Positions 44,946-55,541 of a stretch of 64,000 nt of DNA are shown piece after piece. The notes under the pieces are model-generated. The model made no database searches. It was not told the DNA's origin and worked only from the letters and a program-made list of their open reading frames with translations. Every line of letters begins with the position of its first letter. Position 1 is the stretch's first letter. The DNA comes from Eutreptiella sp. 'Long Island Sound 2002' (lineage: Eukaryota > Euglenozoa > Euglenophyceae > Eutreptiales > Eutreptiaceae): assembly GCA_964036045.1 (NCBI GenBank), contig OZ038383.1:7084430-7148429 (forward strand). Direction: 5' to 3'. Both the position numbers and the translations under genes were made by a program.

Positions 44946-45862
44946 GACCAATCCGTTGCTAGTGTGCCATAGGGTCCTCGGCGCCCCAACACATGGCGCT
45001 TTCAATTATTGATGGTGCCTGTGATGGTAGAACAAGGGATTGCTGCCTGTGGCGCGGGTCCAGCGCTTCTAGCACCACAACCTGTTTTTCATGGTCCTCC
45101 CCTGGTCCCTTGCACTATTTGGCCAGTGTCATCGGAGCTCGCCGGCCGGGCTTCATTCTTGAGCTTTCTCTTGCCTCAGACCACGCCATTTGGTGGGGAG
45201 CCAGCCCCTCCAACAAATGCACAACCCAACGTTCTCCCACATCCCATGACAGCCAAAGGTTTGCTAACGGTCCAGGGTGTGGTCCGGACTTAGGTCAACT
45301 CTAATGGTGTCTTTACATGAGGACGGGATAATAGGCAGAACGAATCTCCAAAGGTTTGGGCATCTAGCAGCCTCACCTAGGGGATAAGTCACGGCTCGAA
45401 ACCTTCTCTTTGAGGCAAGGGTATGGGGCATTGGCCAACACGAGTTCCGGGGTAGGGGAGGTGCCGGCCTGCTTCGGGGTCTCTGGTTTGTAGTACTGGA
45501 GCCACGCATTTTGTTTGCTACCTAAAACATTATGAGGGCACAACACTGAATGTCCAAGTGCCCCAGGTTCACGACATCCCCTCTATGCACAGGCGACAGT
45601 GGCAAGCGATTGAGTGCACAATTTGTACACAACCCGTGTCTGAAAGTTCATGTTTGTGGGATGGCAGCTTCTTGATGGTGCCTGGCGTCAAATCTGTTCG
45701 TGTTCCTGGCGAGGTGGGTAGAAGCAAGGGTGGTAAATGGAAGTGGACGATACCTAGACGTTGGTTCACACCAGACGCAGACCAACAAAGGTCTTCAAGC
45801 TGGATTTGGGGTTTTCCAGGGATATGCGCAGCTGAAGCACAACCGGGAGTGAAGCGGACCCT
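44946..45862. other. intergenic, no supported gene
   Basis: A plus frame at 45558-45830 looks mildly coding (CTICTQPVS, GKWKWTIPRRWF) and runs into the next element. No domain was recognised. Confidence 0.35.
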
Positions 45863-45864
45863 TA

Positions 45865-46454
45865 CCCCCCCCCCCCCTGACCAAGCACCGCCCTTCTCCA
45901 AGCACCACTACCCGGTGAAACTGTCATTTTTTGCATCGTCAATTTTACGGTGCAAAATGGGTTTTTAGTTTCTTTTGTGCAGTGTTGTGCCAGTTTGAGT
46001 GCCCAATTGTGTACCTTTTTGACCAGGAAAGAGTCTCATTCCCTGTCCCGCAGTGCCGAATGTCTCTTCTTTCACCTGGGTACCCCCTGAAGTGCAGGCC
46101 GTCCACTGGGGACATGGCAGATGGTGTTGTTGTTGGCCCCACGCCCCTTGTTGACAGGTTCATCAGGTTCATCAGCATCAATATGAATGTGGTGGTTCAG
46201 TGGTGCACCATGACAGCCCATGACATGAGAAAATGTGATGCAGATTGACAGAGTCCAGAGTTTTGCAGTGCTGTGCTGTTGAGTGTGTCCTTGCTTTTGT
46301 GCCACCTTGGGTTCTTGGGGACATGTCACGAGTTGAAGATGGTTTTTGACCCGGAGTGCAGCGCGCAATCACCGGCCTTGTCCAAGCACCACTACCTGGT
46401 GAGACCGTCGTTTTCTGTGCCTTTGGCGGTGCTTGGACAAGGGGGGGGGGGGGG
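45865..46454. mobile_element. 590-bp poly(C)-ended inverted-repeat element (group B)
   Basis: TA 45863-45864, then 13 C and TGACCAAGCACCGCC. The right end is GGCGGTGCTTGGACAA plus 14 G, then TA 46455-46456. Both halves carry (C/T)TCCAAGCACCACTACC(C/T)GGTGA. The interior is A/T-richer with a coding-like but unrecognised plus frame to 46248. Confidence 0.88.
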
Positions 46455-46654
46455 TACTTTTGGAGTTGTCCCTGGTCTCGGGGGGGTTCTCAGAAATCCG
46501 ATACCCTGAGGGGTTTCGGAAACCCCCGCTTTTTGAAAATCGTCCGTGGGGGGTTTTTAAGGGTGTTTTTGACACAAGCACACCATTTGCGTGAGAATGT
46601 TTTTTGGTGACATTTGGGCTGCATATCCACAGTTTTGACCTTGCCCCCAACGCA

Positions 46655-46920
46655 GCCACTTTTGATTTTGTCCCCTTTGTTGGGGACCTCGGAGAACGCA
46701 GGGGTTATGTAGCAATTCCACCCACTTGTGGGCCCCCGAGAAGGCACGGTTGAGATAGCTACTTTTTATTTTGTCCCCTTTGTTGGGGACCCCCGAGAAC
46801 ACACGGGTTACGTAGCAATTCCACCCACTTTTGTGCCGCAAGAAGGCAGGGATGAGGTAGCCAATTCTGATTTTGTCCTCTCTTGTGGGGACCCCCGAGA
46901 AATTCCGTTGCGCCAAGTTG
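46655..46920 (+). repeat. ~105-bp tandem repeat, 3 imperfect copies
   Basis: The block ATTTTGTCCCCTTTGTTGGGGACC then CGAGAA recurs near 46668, 46769 and 46871. Each has a GTCCCC-GGGGAC hairpin. GTAGCAATTCCACCCACTT occurs in the first two. Confidence 0.85.
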
Positions 46921-47259
46921 CATTTCTTTTTTCTTTTTAGGCAAGTGGTTTGAGGGGTGGCTCCCCTTTGGACAATCCGAGCAGCGAATGGTGCCCAAAC
47001 CCAAAACTGTGTGTGCACAAACCTAAACCATAAGAAATGCACTCACCGCAGAGCGATGGGAGTAGGCAACTAGGATAACTCTTGCCGCAAAGCGACGGGA
47101 GTAGGCACCGTTTGTTCCGTTTTTTTTTCGCGTGAATCCGTTCATGCCCTTTCGTTTGCATGCTTCGTACAACTTGTCTGCATTGCAAGTCTTAAAGTAT
47201 TTTTTCTAATGTTGCACGACGAGTTGTTGCCTACGGCCGTGGGGAATACACGAGTACAA

Positions 47260-47860
47260 GGTTTGTGTGCAGAGTCGTATGCCGGTGTGGCACATACTGT
47301 TGTGCAACCCGCAGAAGCAACAAAATTCTGTTTCTTTTTTTGCGGAGTGGCCTTTGCGTTGGCAAGGATGCGCAATCATGTGGCCGTGCACTTGCAAAGG
47401 GGAGAGGTGGTAGCTGACTCCAAGATGTGTGGTGAGGCAGAACCTTGTAGATTTTGCGGTCGGAGGACAGGCACGTGCACAACGAGTATTATAAGAAAAT
47501 ATGCCCTGTGAATGCCCTATTGCCGTGGGTGGCACTGCACCCACGGGGTGCAGTGCCACCCCGTGGGTGTTGAACATCAAAACTCACTTGGCACGGCGCC
47601 ATCCCATGGTGCCACCGCACGCCCTTGATTTGACGGAATCGGTTGTAGTTAGCAGGGGTGATGAGAAGAAAAAGAAGGAGCCAGCCAAAAAAATCTTGAT
47701 GTTCCCCAGGGGAATGGAGGTTTTTAACTCCAATGGAACACTAAACAGCGATGCACTGATTGACTACGCAAATTGTATACTGATGGTGTGCACATGTATT
47801 TGTTCATGTTGTTTTAGTGTAAATTTGTTTTACACTGCATATGCCTGGTGGTATTCCTGA
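47260..47860 (+). pseudogene. zinc-finger-like coding remnant, frameshifted
   Basis: One plus frame (to 47511) ends with CRFCGRRTGTCTT. A second (from 47501) continues with CECPIAVGG, then NIKTHLARRHP. Read together they resemble a C-x2-C ... H-x4-H finger of the type found in some transposases and their relatives. A 16-bp-arm hairpin lies within. Downstream frames (47861-48229) are acidic/Ser-rich. Frameshift and lack of flanking domain make this a remnant at best. Confidence 0.3.
47528..47562. repeat. 35-bp inverted repeat (16-bp arms, 3-base loop)
   Basis: GGGTGGCACTGCACCC and its exact complement are separated by ACG. It could fold as a strong hairpin in RNA or a cruciform in DNA. Confidence 0.95.
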
Positions 47861-48592
47861 GTGGCAGTGATTGCACTGGTTTCGATGTCGACCGTATCCA
47901 AGATTTATGAAGTGCACGTCGCTGCTTTGTGTGAAATGAGAATAGAACATGTGGTGATGAAACCGAAGATCACTTTGAAGGTGGCACAGGCGGTTGACAG
48001 CGAGAGTGCGTTTTACTCCGAAGCCTCGCTTGGCCGCTCGGATTGGGAATGGAGACGAGAGGAGGATGCAAGCTCCGCGGAATCAGGGTCTGCGGCGGAT
48101 CATGATTCGTCTAGTGGTAACAATAGTTGGCATTTTCCGAACATGCTAATAGCTCCTCTTCTTCCTCGTCTGCCTCCTCTTCTGCCCCTTCTTCAAGGGT
48201 GGAAGTTCTCCCGGAAAAGAAAGCGATGAAGGGCAAGGACACAAAGCGGCCCATCACCACTCCCATGCCCAGTGCTAAAACCCGCGGACGTTACCCAAGG
48301 GCCGTGCGGCCGGGGCACTTGGGATGCAAAAACAGCCACTTGACTCAGTGGCTTCTCTCATGGGCCGTGCGGCTACCATGCAGAGGACCGTCCCGCCGTG
48401 CGGCGGTTTCGGCAAGGGGTTGGGAAAATGGGCGGGGGCAAGCTGAAATAACGTCCAGTGAGACCAGGGGCCCATCCCCCCTGCCTCATGGCCATGAATT
48501 GACATGGCCCGTTTCAAGTCCCCATGGCTGGGTGCCCAGCGTGAGTTTTTTTTTTTTTGGCAGGCCGTGTGGTCAGCCTGAGCCTGAGAGCC

Positions 48593-48679
48593 CCGCAACT
48601 GTGACGCCGGTCGGCTACGGACAGCTCTGCGGCCCTGGGCCGCAGAGCTGTCCGTAGCCGACCGGCGTCACAGTTGCGG
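48593..48679. repeat. 87-bp perfect palindrome, single-base centre
   Basis: Two exact 43-bp arms (start CCGCAACTGTGACGCCGGTC) meet at T48636. Weaker symmetry continues outside (CCTGAG at about 48579 and CTCAGG at about 48690). This is the longest perfect inverted repeat seen in the window. Confidence 0.97.
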
Positions 48680-48839
48680 TGTGCCTGGGCTCAGGGTCGT
48701 CGCAGCAAGGGCCAAGCCTCGTCACCACCGAGGCCCGGCACAGGAAGGGCGGTACACAGGGGTTGTAGGGGGTCAGCCGCACGGCTGTCCCCAGCAGCAG
48801 CCGCCGCACGGCGGGTCCCAGGGTAGCTGCTGCAAGTAT

Positions 48840-49255
48840 TGCAGCTCTCCTTCGCTGCCACACGGTAGCAGTCGTGGAGCGGAGCTCCAGCTGCTGCACT
48901 GCAGCTTGACACAGTCAGCCCCCGTCCCGTTACCAATCCAAGGACTATGGAGGGGTGTTGCCTCCCACTGCACCCGCCACACGGCGAGGAGTGCTGCAGT
49001 GCTTGCAGCATCTGAGAAGGAGTGCTGCGGTGCTTCCGGAACCGGTGCAGCACCCCCCATAGTCCCTGGATTGGTAACGGGGCTGGCTGCGTCAAGCAAA
49101 GGCGGCACCGCTGCGGCCTGGGCTCTTGCCATGTGGCAGGTGAGGTGCAGGTTGCACCTCCTCCCCATAGTCCCTGGATTGGTCACGGGACGGGGACTAG
49201 CTGCGTCGAGCTGCCGTGTAACGGCTGCGGCTACAGGACGTGTGGCAGCTGAGGT
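48840..49255. repeat. ~105-bp repeat in three copies, one inverted
   Basis: The block CCCATAGTCCCTGGATTGGT...ACGGG...GCTGCGTC...GCTGC...GTGTGGCAG occurs directly at about 49055-49145 and 49164-49253, and inverted at about 48855-48957. GCCGCACGG/CCGTGCGGC hairpin motifs are scattered through 48300-48850. Confidence 0.8.
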
Positions 49256-49288
49256 GGGGATTGACGTGCGTCCACCCTCCGCGCCGCT

Positions 49289-49660
49289 TTTTGGCAGAAC
49301 TGAAGGCATTGGGTGTGTGCCCATGCAGAATTTATTACTTTTGGCAGAACCGGAGGCATTGGGTGTGTGCCCATGCAGAATTTATTACTTTTGGCAGAAC
49401 CGGAGGCATTGGGTGTGTGCCCATGCAGAATTTATTCCCTTTTGCGGAACTGAAGGCATTGGGTGTGTGCCCATGCAAAATGTATTACTTTTGGCACAAC
49501 CGCAGGCATTGGGTGTGTGCCCATGCAAAATTTATTCTTTTTGGCAGAACCGAAGGCATTGGGTGTGTGCCCATGCAGAATTTAATACTTCTGGCAAAAC
49601 CGGAGGCATTGGGTGTCTGCCCATGCAGAATTTATTACTTTGACAGAACCGAATACATTG
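49289..49660 (+). repeat. 50-bp tandem array, about 7 copies
   Basis: The unit reads TTTTGGCAGAACCGGAGGCA then TTGGGTGTGTGCCCATGCAGAATTTATTAC. Spacing is exactly 50 bp (CCATGC at 49321, 49371, 49421, 49471, 49521, 49571, 49621), and each unit carries a short TGTGTGCCCATGCA partial palindrome. The unit is not a multiple of three, and an open frame through it is a by-product. Confidence 0.95.
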
Positions 49661-50076
49661 GGGGCCCTGTGTGCACAGGGACCTGCATGGGGGCCCGGCT
49701 GTGTGGTCGGCCCTGCAGCTGCCCATGCCGTGTGGCGTGGACAATGACAGTGCGGGGAAGGGGGGAGGGGGTTCGCGGAGCGTCGCACAGGGTGTTGCAC
49801 TTGCTGCGGTATTGTGCCACTCTGGCCCGGCCGGGACCGCGGGCAACTGCCTCCTGCGGGAGGTGGGACCTGGCGTTGACACCATGACACCATGACACCC
49901 TATGCTAAAATGCGATGCGTGTCTGGGCACAAGAAGTAGGTTGCCCTCTCCCTCTCCTTCCCCTATAGGAGCATGCACATTGGGGCTGGATGGCCCATAC
50001 AATGGCGCGGGGAGGGAGGCCTGGCCCGCCATAGCCTTAAGGGCCTCCCGAGTTGCATCGGCCGACCAGTATAGTA
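49661..50076. other. intergenic, no supported gene
   Basis: Mixed sequence ending in a (CA)13 tract at 50079-50104. Nothing is recognised. Confidence 0.4.
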
Positions 50077-50137
50077 TCACACACACACACACACACACAC
50101 ACACCTTCCTTTACCCCCCCCCCCCCGCGCGATGCAG

Positions 50138-50275
50138 TTCTCACCCCATGGTGTATCTCTAACCCCATGGTGTAATTTGAACCCCATGATAGCCTCGCCG
50201 ACCCGCACCCCCCCTGATGCAGTTCCAACCCCATGGTGTATTTCCAACCCCATGGTGTATTTCGAACCCCATGAC
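50138..50275 (+). repeat. ~19-bp tandem motif ACCCCATGGTGTATTTC
   Basis: Six copies of ACCCCATG(G/A)T form two clusters of three, each cluster introduced by GATGCAGTTC. Each contains the palindrome CCATGG or a one-base variant. Confidence 0.85.
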
Positions 50276-50592
50276 CGCTTTGGTGACCTATGGTCCCCAG
50301 GTTTCCGGCACCCATTGCCGGAAATACCCAAGCCGATGAAACCCCACCCAACACATGGGTAGGGGCGGTGCGAATTGTCGGATCACACGTTGGCCGCATA
50401 CCCAAATGTTCAGAGGTGCCGGACACTATGTGAGAACGGTAATGCACTTCATTTGGTGTGCATTTATGCTAACACCTTAGGCCACCGGGTCCATTTTTGG
50501 TCCGCCAAGGGGGGGATGGGGGCTAGGGTGCCCTTCCCGCAGATGATACCCCCGCTCAACGAAACCCCCTGAAGACCCAGGCTCTGACGAAC

Positions 50593-50868
50593 ATGCAGGT
50601 TCAGTGGCGACCCAAGAGTGAAGGCAAGTGGCATCCGTTCCAATGGGAGGCGATCCTCCACAGTCCGACGGCAGAGGGACACAGAGCGGTGCCCTCCTCT
50701 GTGAGCACAAATGGAGACTGCCTGCATGTGTGGCTGACGGGCCGAGCTGATCTCTTAAGGCTGTTCCAAAAAACACTCTTCAAGCAAACAGACCTGGTAT
50801 CCGGAGACGCCGTACGGTTCCTCTACACGCTGCTGAGCACACTGCCATGCGAACGGCGATATGCCTGA
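50593..50868 (+). CDS. unrecognised coding-like frame, 91 codons
   Basis: ATG 50593 to TGA 50868. Composition looks protein-like (WHPFQWEAILHS, GDCLHVWLTGRADLLRLF) but there is no known domain, and no splice sites were established. It may be an exon or a mobile-element fragment. Confidence 0.25.
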   Translation: MQVQWRPKSEGKWHPFQWEAILHSPTAEGHRAVPSSVSTNGDCLHVWLTGRADLLRLFQKTLFKQTDLVSGDAVRFLYTLLSTLPCERRYA

Positions 50869-50924
50869 TAGGGAACATCAAGCAGGGGTGTAAGAAGCGG
50901 CAAAGGCACAAGAGACACCCCTAG

Positions 50925-50981
50925 GGAGGGTGAGGAGAGGGAGCAAAAGAGGGGCGAGGAGGGAGAGAGAGGGCGAGACAC

Positions 50982-51012
<31 letters not shown>

Positions 51013-51231
51013 CACACAGCGAGAGAGCAGAACAGGACTGCGCTGCAGTGAAGCAAAGCGAAGAAAGAAAGCATCTCTTCGTAGTACAGTGGGTACAGCA
51101 CATCTCTTCTGTATCGTAGAGGAGGGTTCGAACCCCGGGGGGGGGATAGAGACCCAACGAACATCCCGAAACCCCCTTTATGCGAGAGAGAGAGAGGGCG
51201 GGACACGGAGAGAGAGAGAGTGGGAGGAAGG

Positions 51232-51282
<51 letters not shown>

Positions 51283-51290
51283 CGCAGAGC
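50925..51290 (+). repeat. (GA)n purine-rich tracts
   Basis: GA/GGGA-rich stretches at 50925-51040 and 51180-51290 flank a short tRNA-like segment. Open frames here are Arg/Glu low complexity. Confidence 0.9.
51085..51140 (+). other. tRNA-like sequence (possible SINE or tRNA relic)
   Basis: TAGTACAGTGGGTA fits a pol III A box and GGGTTCGAACCCC fits a B box, spaced about 42 bp. The T-stem has only three good pairs and the anticodon arm does not fold, so it is not a working tRNA. The upstream block CTGCGCTGCA-GTGAAGCAAAG recurs at about 51400. Confidence 0.3.
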
Positions 51291-51841
51291 GAGTGTTAGG
51301 GACTAACCGGCAATGTGGGAGGGTGGTGGGTGCGAGCTGACTCAGATGTACAGGCAGCCAACGCACAATCACAAACCACCTGTAGTGGTACTGAACTGGT
51401 CTGCGCTGCACTGCAGCAAGGCAAAGCAATGAACTGAGTGGTGATGACCATGCGCCTGTGACACGGGGGCGTATGCGAGCCCAGTATCCGTTGCCTCATG
51501 GCCTTGCCCTCCCTCTCATCATGATCCATGCACCCGAACCCAAACCATCACCCTAAACCTAACCTTTGCAGCTAGTCGGTTTGGCCACGCTAGACATGTT
51601 GGTTAGGCTAAACAAGACCTTCCCAAAATTTTACCACTAAATATCACTCCCTCCTTCAGCGTAGGAACCCTAAGCACAAATGACACAACAAAGCACAACT
51701 GCAGGTGAAAAAGGAACCTTTCATGCATTGTCATCCACAACCGTAATGCCTACCTAGGATTGTGTAGGCGTGTGTCCTAGGAAATGATATGGGGTGTATT
51801 GTAACATGGGAAGGTCACCGATGTAAAGAAACATTGCAAAA

Positions 51842-52015
51842 TTATGGTGCAACATGCACAACTTCACCACAACTGTGAGGGTCAATACAATCAGCGCAAT
51901 ACCTCTCATTGCAGTGCCCACAAACCGTGGCGGTGCGTTTGTGGCAACACAAAGCACACCGTATGTAATGCACGGTACTGTGCGCTGGAAACATGTTGTG
52001 GTGTCTAAAATTGGA
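51842..52015 (-). pseudogene. C-terminal zinc finger of a piggyBac-like transposase, copy 2
   Basis: The minus frame reads FRHHNMFPAHS, then RCALCCHKRTATVCGHC and NERYCADCIDPHSCGE, ending in TAA at 51842. Cys/His spacing matches the copy at 6233-6355, although the sequences differ at many positions, so they are separate old insertions. An in-frame stop lies just upstream. Confidence 0.5.
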
Positions 52016-54480
52016 TTAAACAAATAGAAGCCCCATAGAGAGCACCCCAACGATGTATCACCGCCAAGGTTCCCGCTCTCCCACACACCACCGTGCGCCT
52101 CCCCCCCCCAAAAAAAACACATGTACCATGACATCGTCTTCCGCTCACCTCCGCTATCCAATCCCTGCCTGCGTGAGGCCTTGTCCCAACCGCCTCCCCC
52201 CCCCGAAGGGGGTCTTCGGCTAACAATTATTTTGGGGTTCGGGAGGGGCTTCGCATCCAAAACCGAGCCCCCCCTCGTGTCTAGAGCCGACGGAATTGTT
52301 TCTTGATACCCAGCCCTTGCTCTCGGAGTTACCCCAAAGTTGCTCATTGAGCTCATTGCGCTTGGAGGGTAGGGTCTTGCCATAGCCTTCAAGCCCGCGT
52401 TGGGGGGAGCACTTGACGGGGCGAGCAAGTGGCGTGGCGATTTAGCTGTTGGCCCGACCATGTAGCTGTAGATGACCTGGTGGCTAGGCCGTAAGAGCAA
52501 TAATGTCCCTCCGCGATCAGGACAAGGATAGGGAAAAGCGACATTCCAGCAGGGAGACCCTAAACGAGGGTGGTGTTTGCTCCCAAGGGGCTATCTTATG
52601 TATTATCAGGCGTCAGATAGGCGTCAGACAGGGCAGGATGGAGGGATGTTTACACAGGTCTTGTACCCAAGGTTTAGGGGACATTTTGTGAGGGGGTAAA
52701 AGCCAACCTATTCTGGGTAGCGCTTGGCGAGCGCCGCGCAAATACTCCCCCTTCGGATCCGCCAAGGCCTTCACCCGGTGCTCAATCTGGTGGTGTTTCG
52801 GCAGAACGGGGGATCGGTCCAACAGGCTGGCTGGACCCCAAGTGCTGAAAAAGTCAACTGTTTCAAATTGACCTGGGTCCTACAATGGGTTCAAACCAGA
52901 ACCATGCCTGCCAGCACCCACTAGGAACTCGAAAACCATTGGGGGAAAAGGTTGGGGCCCAAATCCTCTTGCCTCTGTGGCGCTACCATTTTAATAGGGT
53001 GCCACTAGCAACATGTGTGCATCCTTCATTGATCGAATCAATCACTGCACTTCCTCTTGGTGTTTGCCAGATGGCATGCTGAGTGGATAAGGGTCTCATC
53101 CCCGGGACTAGAGGGCGGGGGTTCCATTATTGCAGTGGTCCATGTAGCACAGCAACCGTCAGCCCTTGGCTGTTCCCAGCCTAGCGGCGGGTCAATAGGA
53201 TCACTTGGTGGTTAGCATTCGCCCCCCTAAAGACATCATATGCATGTTCCACCTCCTGACTGTATTGTCCTTTATGTGCATATCCGAGTAAATACCTATT
53301 CCATCTTCGTATCTTGTGACTGCAATTTCAGACACCATATGCAATGAGCTGCGACGTGTAGCTGTTACACTCCCAATATGCATTCTTCTCAATCCATGTC
53401 CCCGCAGACTGTAATACATTTGGGTGATTGGATTCTCTTTTCAACACCAGGCCTGCCCAAAGGAGCATATAGGCTCTCAGGCAATGGGCGGAGTCTCTGC
53501 GCTAGATAGTAAAGCCACATAATTCCTCATGTGCTCAAACGCGAAAGCACTTAGCTGGGCTTGTGGGAAACTCTAGAATTTGGTAGTGCATTGGAAGAAC
53601 TGCCGCGTTGAAGAATCCCAAAGAACACTGTGTGTCAAATTCTAGTAATTTCTTAAACAACTGCAATAAGCACAGGAGCCTAGAAGTATGTTTTCCTTTG
53701 TATCAATAAGGCTGTACAGGTGGACCGTGCTCTATGTGCAGTCCCATTTTGGGAGTGATGCAGATGTGTAACATCACTAGAGGGTGCTTTCAGTGTGATC
53801 CTGCAGTTCTGCAATGGCACTCCGTTTTTGCTGCGTGAACCCGGCAACCGCAATGCCTGCTCTCGAGTTTGCCACCGCTCTTACCACTGCATATCCTGTG
53901 GTACTGTCCCATTTGCCCTGTTTCACTGAGTTGCCATTCCTGTGGAGCCCATTGCAGGCAGGCGGAATTCGTAATTATGTTCCTTGAAACATTTGAATGT
54001 CAAAGTTGGGTCGCTGCTGGTTTTATTTGCCTTGCGTGTTGCCTGCATTCTTCTGTAAACCTCAACATGAGCCACCACCACGCAGAGTAAACATTTTTGC
54101 TTAGCTTCATATCTTAGATTCCATCCTATGCATTGTGTCCTCTGTGTACACAGTGATCTTCATGGGATAGGGTGGCGAACATCTCTGTGTGGAGAGGAAA
54201 TACAATTTTGTGTTTTCCAGCCCAGAAAAAATGCAAAAATGTTGCACAGATTTGCATTCTTCAGTGCTCACATGACCAACCTCTCCTCTGCGATTCCTGG
54301 AAGGTGCTGTATGGCATACAATGCCAACAATGACACACAAACCACAAGGCTCCACAAAGGGGGGGTGGGGGATGTCTCAAGCACCTGCTTCCAACAGCAG
54401 GGGCAAGAGGGCACAGGGGTTTAACACTACTAAATGATAGTCACTTGTGCATCTGTTAACGGTGAGCCAACGAGAAGGCT
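52016..54480. other. intergenic, no supported gene
   Basis: Some minus frames (52613-52822 and around 52330-52450) have coding-like composition but no known domain. The 53060-53230 segment contains D-arm-like TGGTGGTTAGCATTCGCC without a matching tRNA body. About 53420-54120 is A/T-richer. Confidence 0.4.
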
Positions 54481-54498
54481 TGCTCTTTCTTGTCACAG

Positions 54499-54890
54499 GC
54501 AACCATGATTTCTTTGCACTCCGCCCTTGGCTCAAGCTCTCACACATTGTGCTGCAGCTTGCAGCAAATGGCCCACATTATCGAACGCCGCTCACAGCGC
54601 TTACATGCTGACAAGCTGCACTTCGAGGACATTCAGCGTCATGCCAAGGCCATCAACAATGCATCCTCCGAGTGCTGCTACTTAGATGTGGGCGGAACTC
54701 ATTTCCACATGCACAAGTCGGTCCTGGTCCACCCTGACCGCAGCACTGCTGAGCCTGACTTCCAAGCCCTATTTTTTTTTCGCGACACTTTGCTGAGGAG
54801 ACCAACGATGCAGGCGGGGAAGATGATGATGAGAACCACCACCAATGCGCAGCTTTTCAACGTCCCTCCATTGGTAGGGGCTTCAGGCAG
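54499..54890 (+). pseudogene. BTB/T1 (KCTD-like) exon of a broken BTB-kelch gene
   Basis: A good acceptor (CTTTCTTGTCACAG) precedes 54499. The frame has a helical lead, then CCYLDVGGTHFHMHKSVLVH, the hallmark start of a potassium-channel-T1/KCTD BTB fold. At the nine-T run (54772-54780) the plausible frame shifts by one base: the continuing frame becomes an acidic FAEETNDAGGEDDDEN stretch. A possible donor (CAG|GTGACG) is near 54889. The rest of the BTB fold is not found. Confidence 0.55.
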
Positions 54891-55275
54891 GTGACGATGG
54901 GGCCATGGGGAGGCGGTCCAGTGCCGCCCAGCTCCGAAGCCAGAGGGTCTTGTTGGGCTTTGCGCTGAAACACATAACAGAATTCATCGATTTTTGACAG
55001 AAGGACGACACCACACACAGCCCTGGCAAGCCGCCTTGGCCCTCTACGTCCACCACACGCCAGCCGCCGGTGTTATTGTCAAAGTATTCCATCCTCCGCC
55101 TATCAAATGCCACCAGCCAATCACGGAGCACTACAACTTTCGGATGCTGCAACGCCCAACAGGTGCTCGGAAACTCCTCCCACTCAGCCGTGGCTGGGTC
55201 ATAAATCTCCGCTGAGGAAAGCCATAGTGCTGTGCTTATGTCTGGACTCCAACCTCCAACCACCAGCACAACCAT
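54883..55275 (-). pseudogene. kelch-repeat segment of the same gene, inverted
   Basis: On the minus strand the frame reads VVLVVGGWSPD, LSSAEIYDPATAEWEEFPS, MEYFDNNTGGWRVVD and LWLRSWAALDRLPMAP: two to three kelch blades (GG turn, Y-D, W spacing). Its left edge abuts the BTB part and its right edge abuts plus-strand kelch sequence. Re-inverting it would put all pieces in one orientation with the last blade continuing in frame into 55277. Confidence 0.6.
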
Positions 55276-55276
55276 T

Positions 55277-55541
55277 GCAAGATTAGAAATTGGGAGTTGG
55301 CAGTGGGAAACAGTTGACCGTTCTGTGGGAGATATAGAGGCAATGGTGGCTGTAGATGGAAATATTTTTGCATTGACTAGTCCCAAAGATGAGCTGCAGT
55401 CACCCCTTGTGTTCATGCCCCGGGGGGAGGGATGGCAGGAACAAGCCCCTCCAACGCAACAATCTGGCATCTGCCGTGTCGCTTTTCCTTGCAACAGGTC
55501 TGGATTGTTTCCTGTGGGAGGGATAAATTCCAGTCGTAAAG
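55277..55541 (+). pseudogene. kelch-repeat segment, plus-strand continuation
   Basis: The frame reads ARLEIGSWQWETVDRSVGD, MVAVDGNIFALTSP and VFMPRGEGWQEQAPP, then GLFPVGG, again kelch-like. It is cut at 55541 by the fold-back element. No continuation was found after 56017. Confidence 0.55.

Noticed and set aside
49289-49660. CRISPR-like array (50-bp period)
   Set aside because: The whole unit repeats with no unique spacers, the genome is eukaryotic and no cas genes are present. Same for the 83-bp array at 18555.
51085-51140. tRNA gene
   Set aside because: A and B boxes fit, but the anticodon arm and T-stem do not fold; at most a tRNA-derived relic.
53060-53230. tRNA-like D-arm TGGTGGTTAGCATTCGCC
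   Set aside because: There is no downstream anticodon arm or T-arm at proper spacing.
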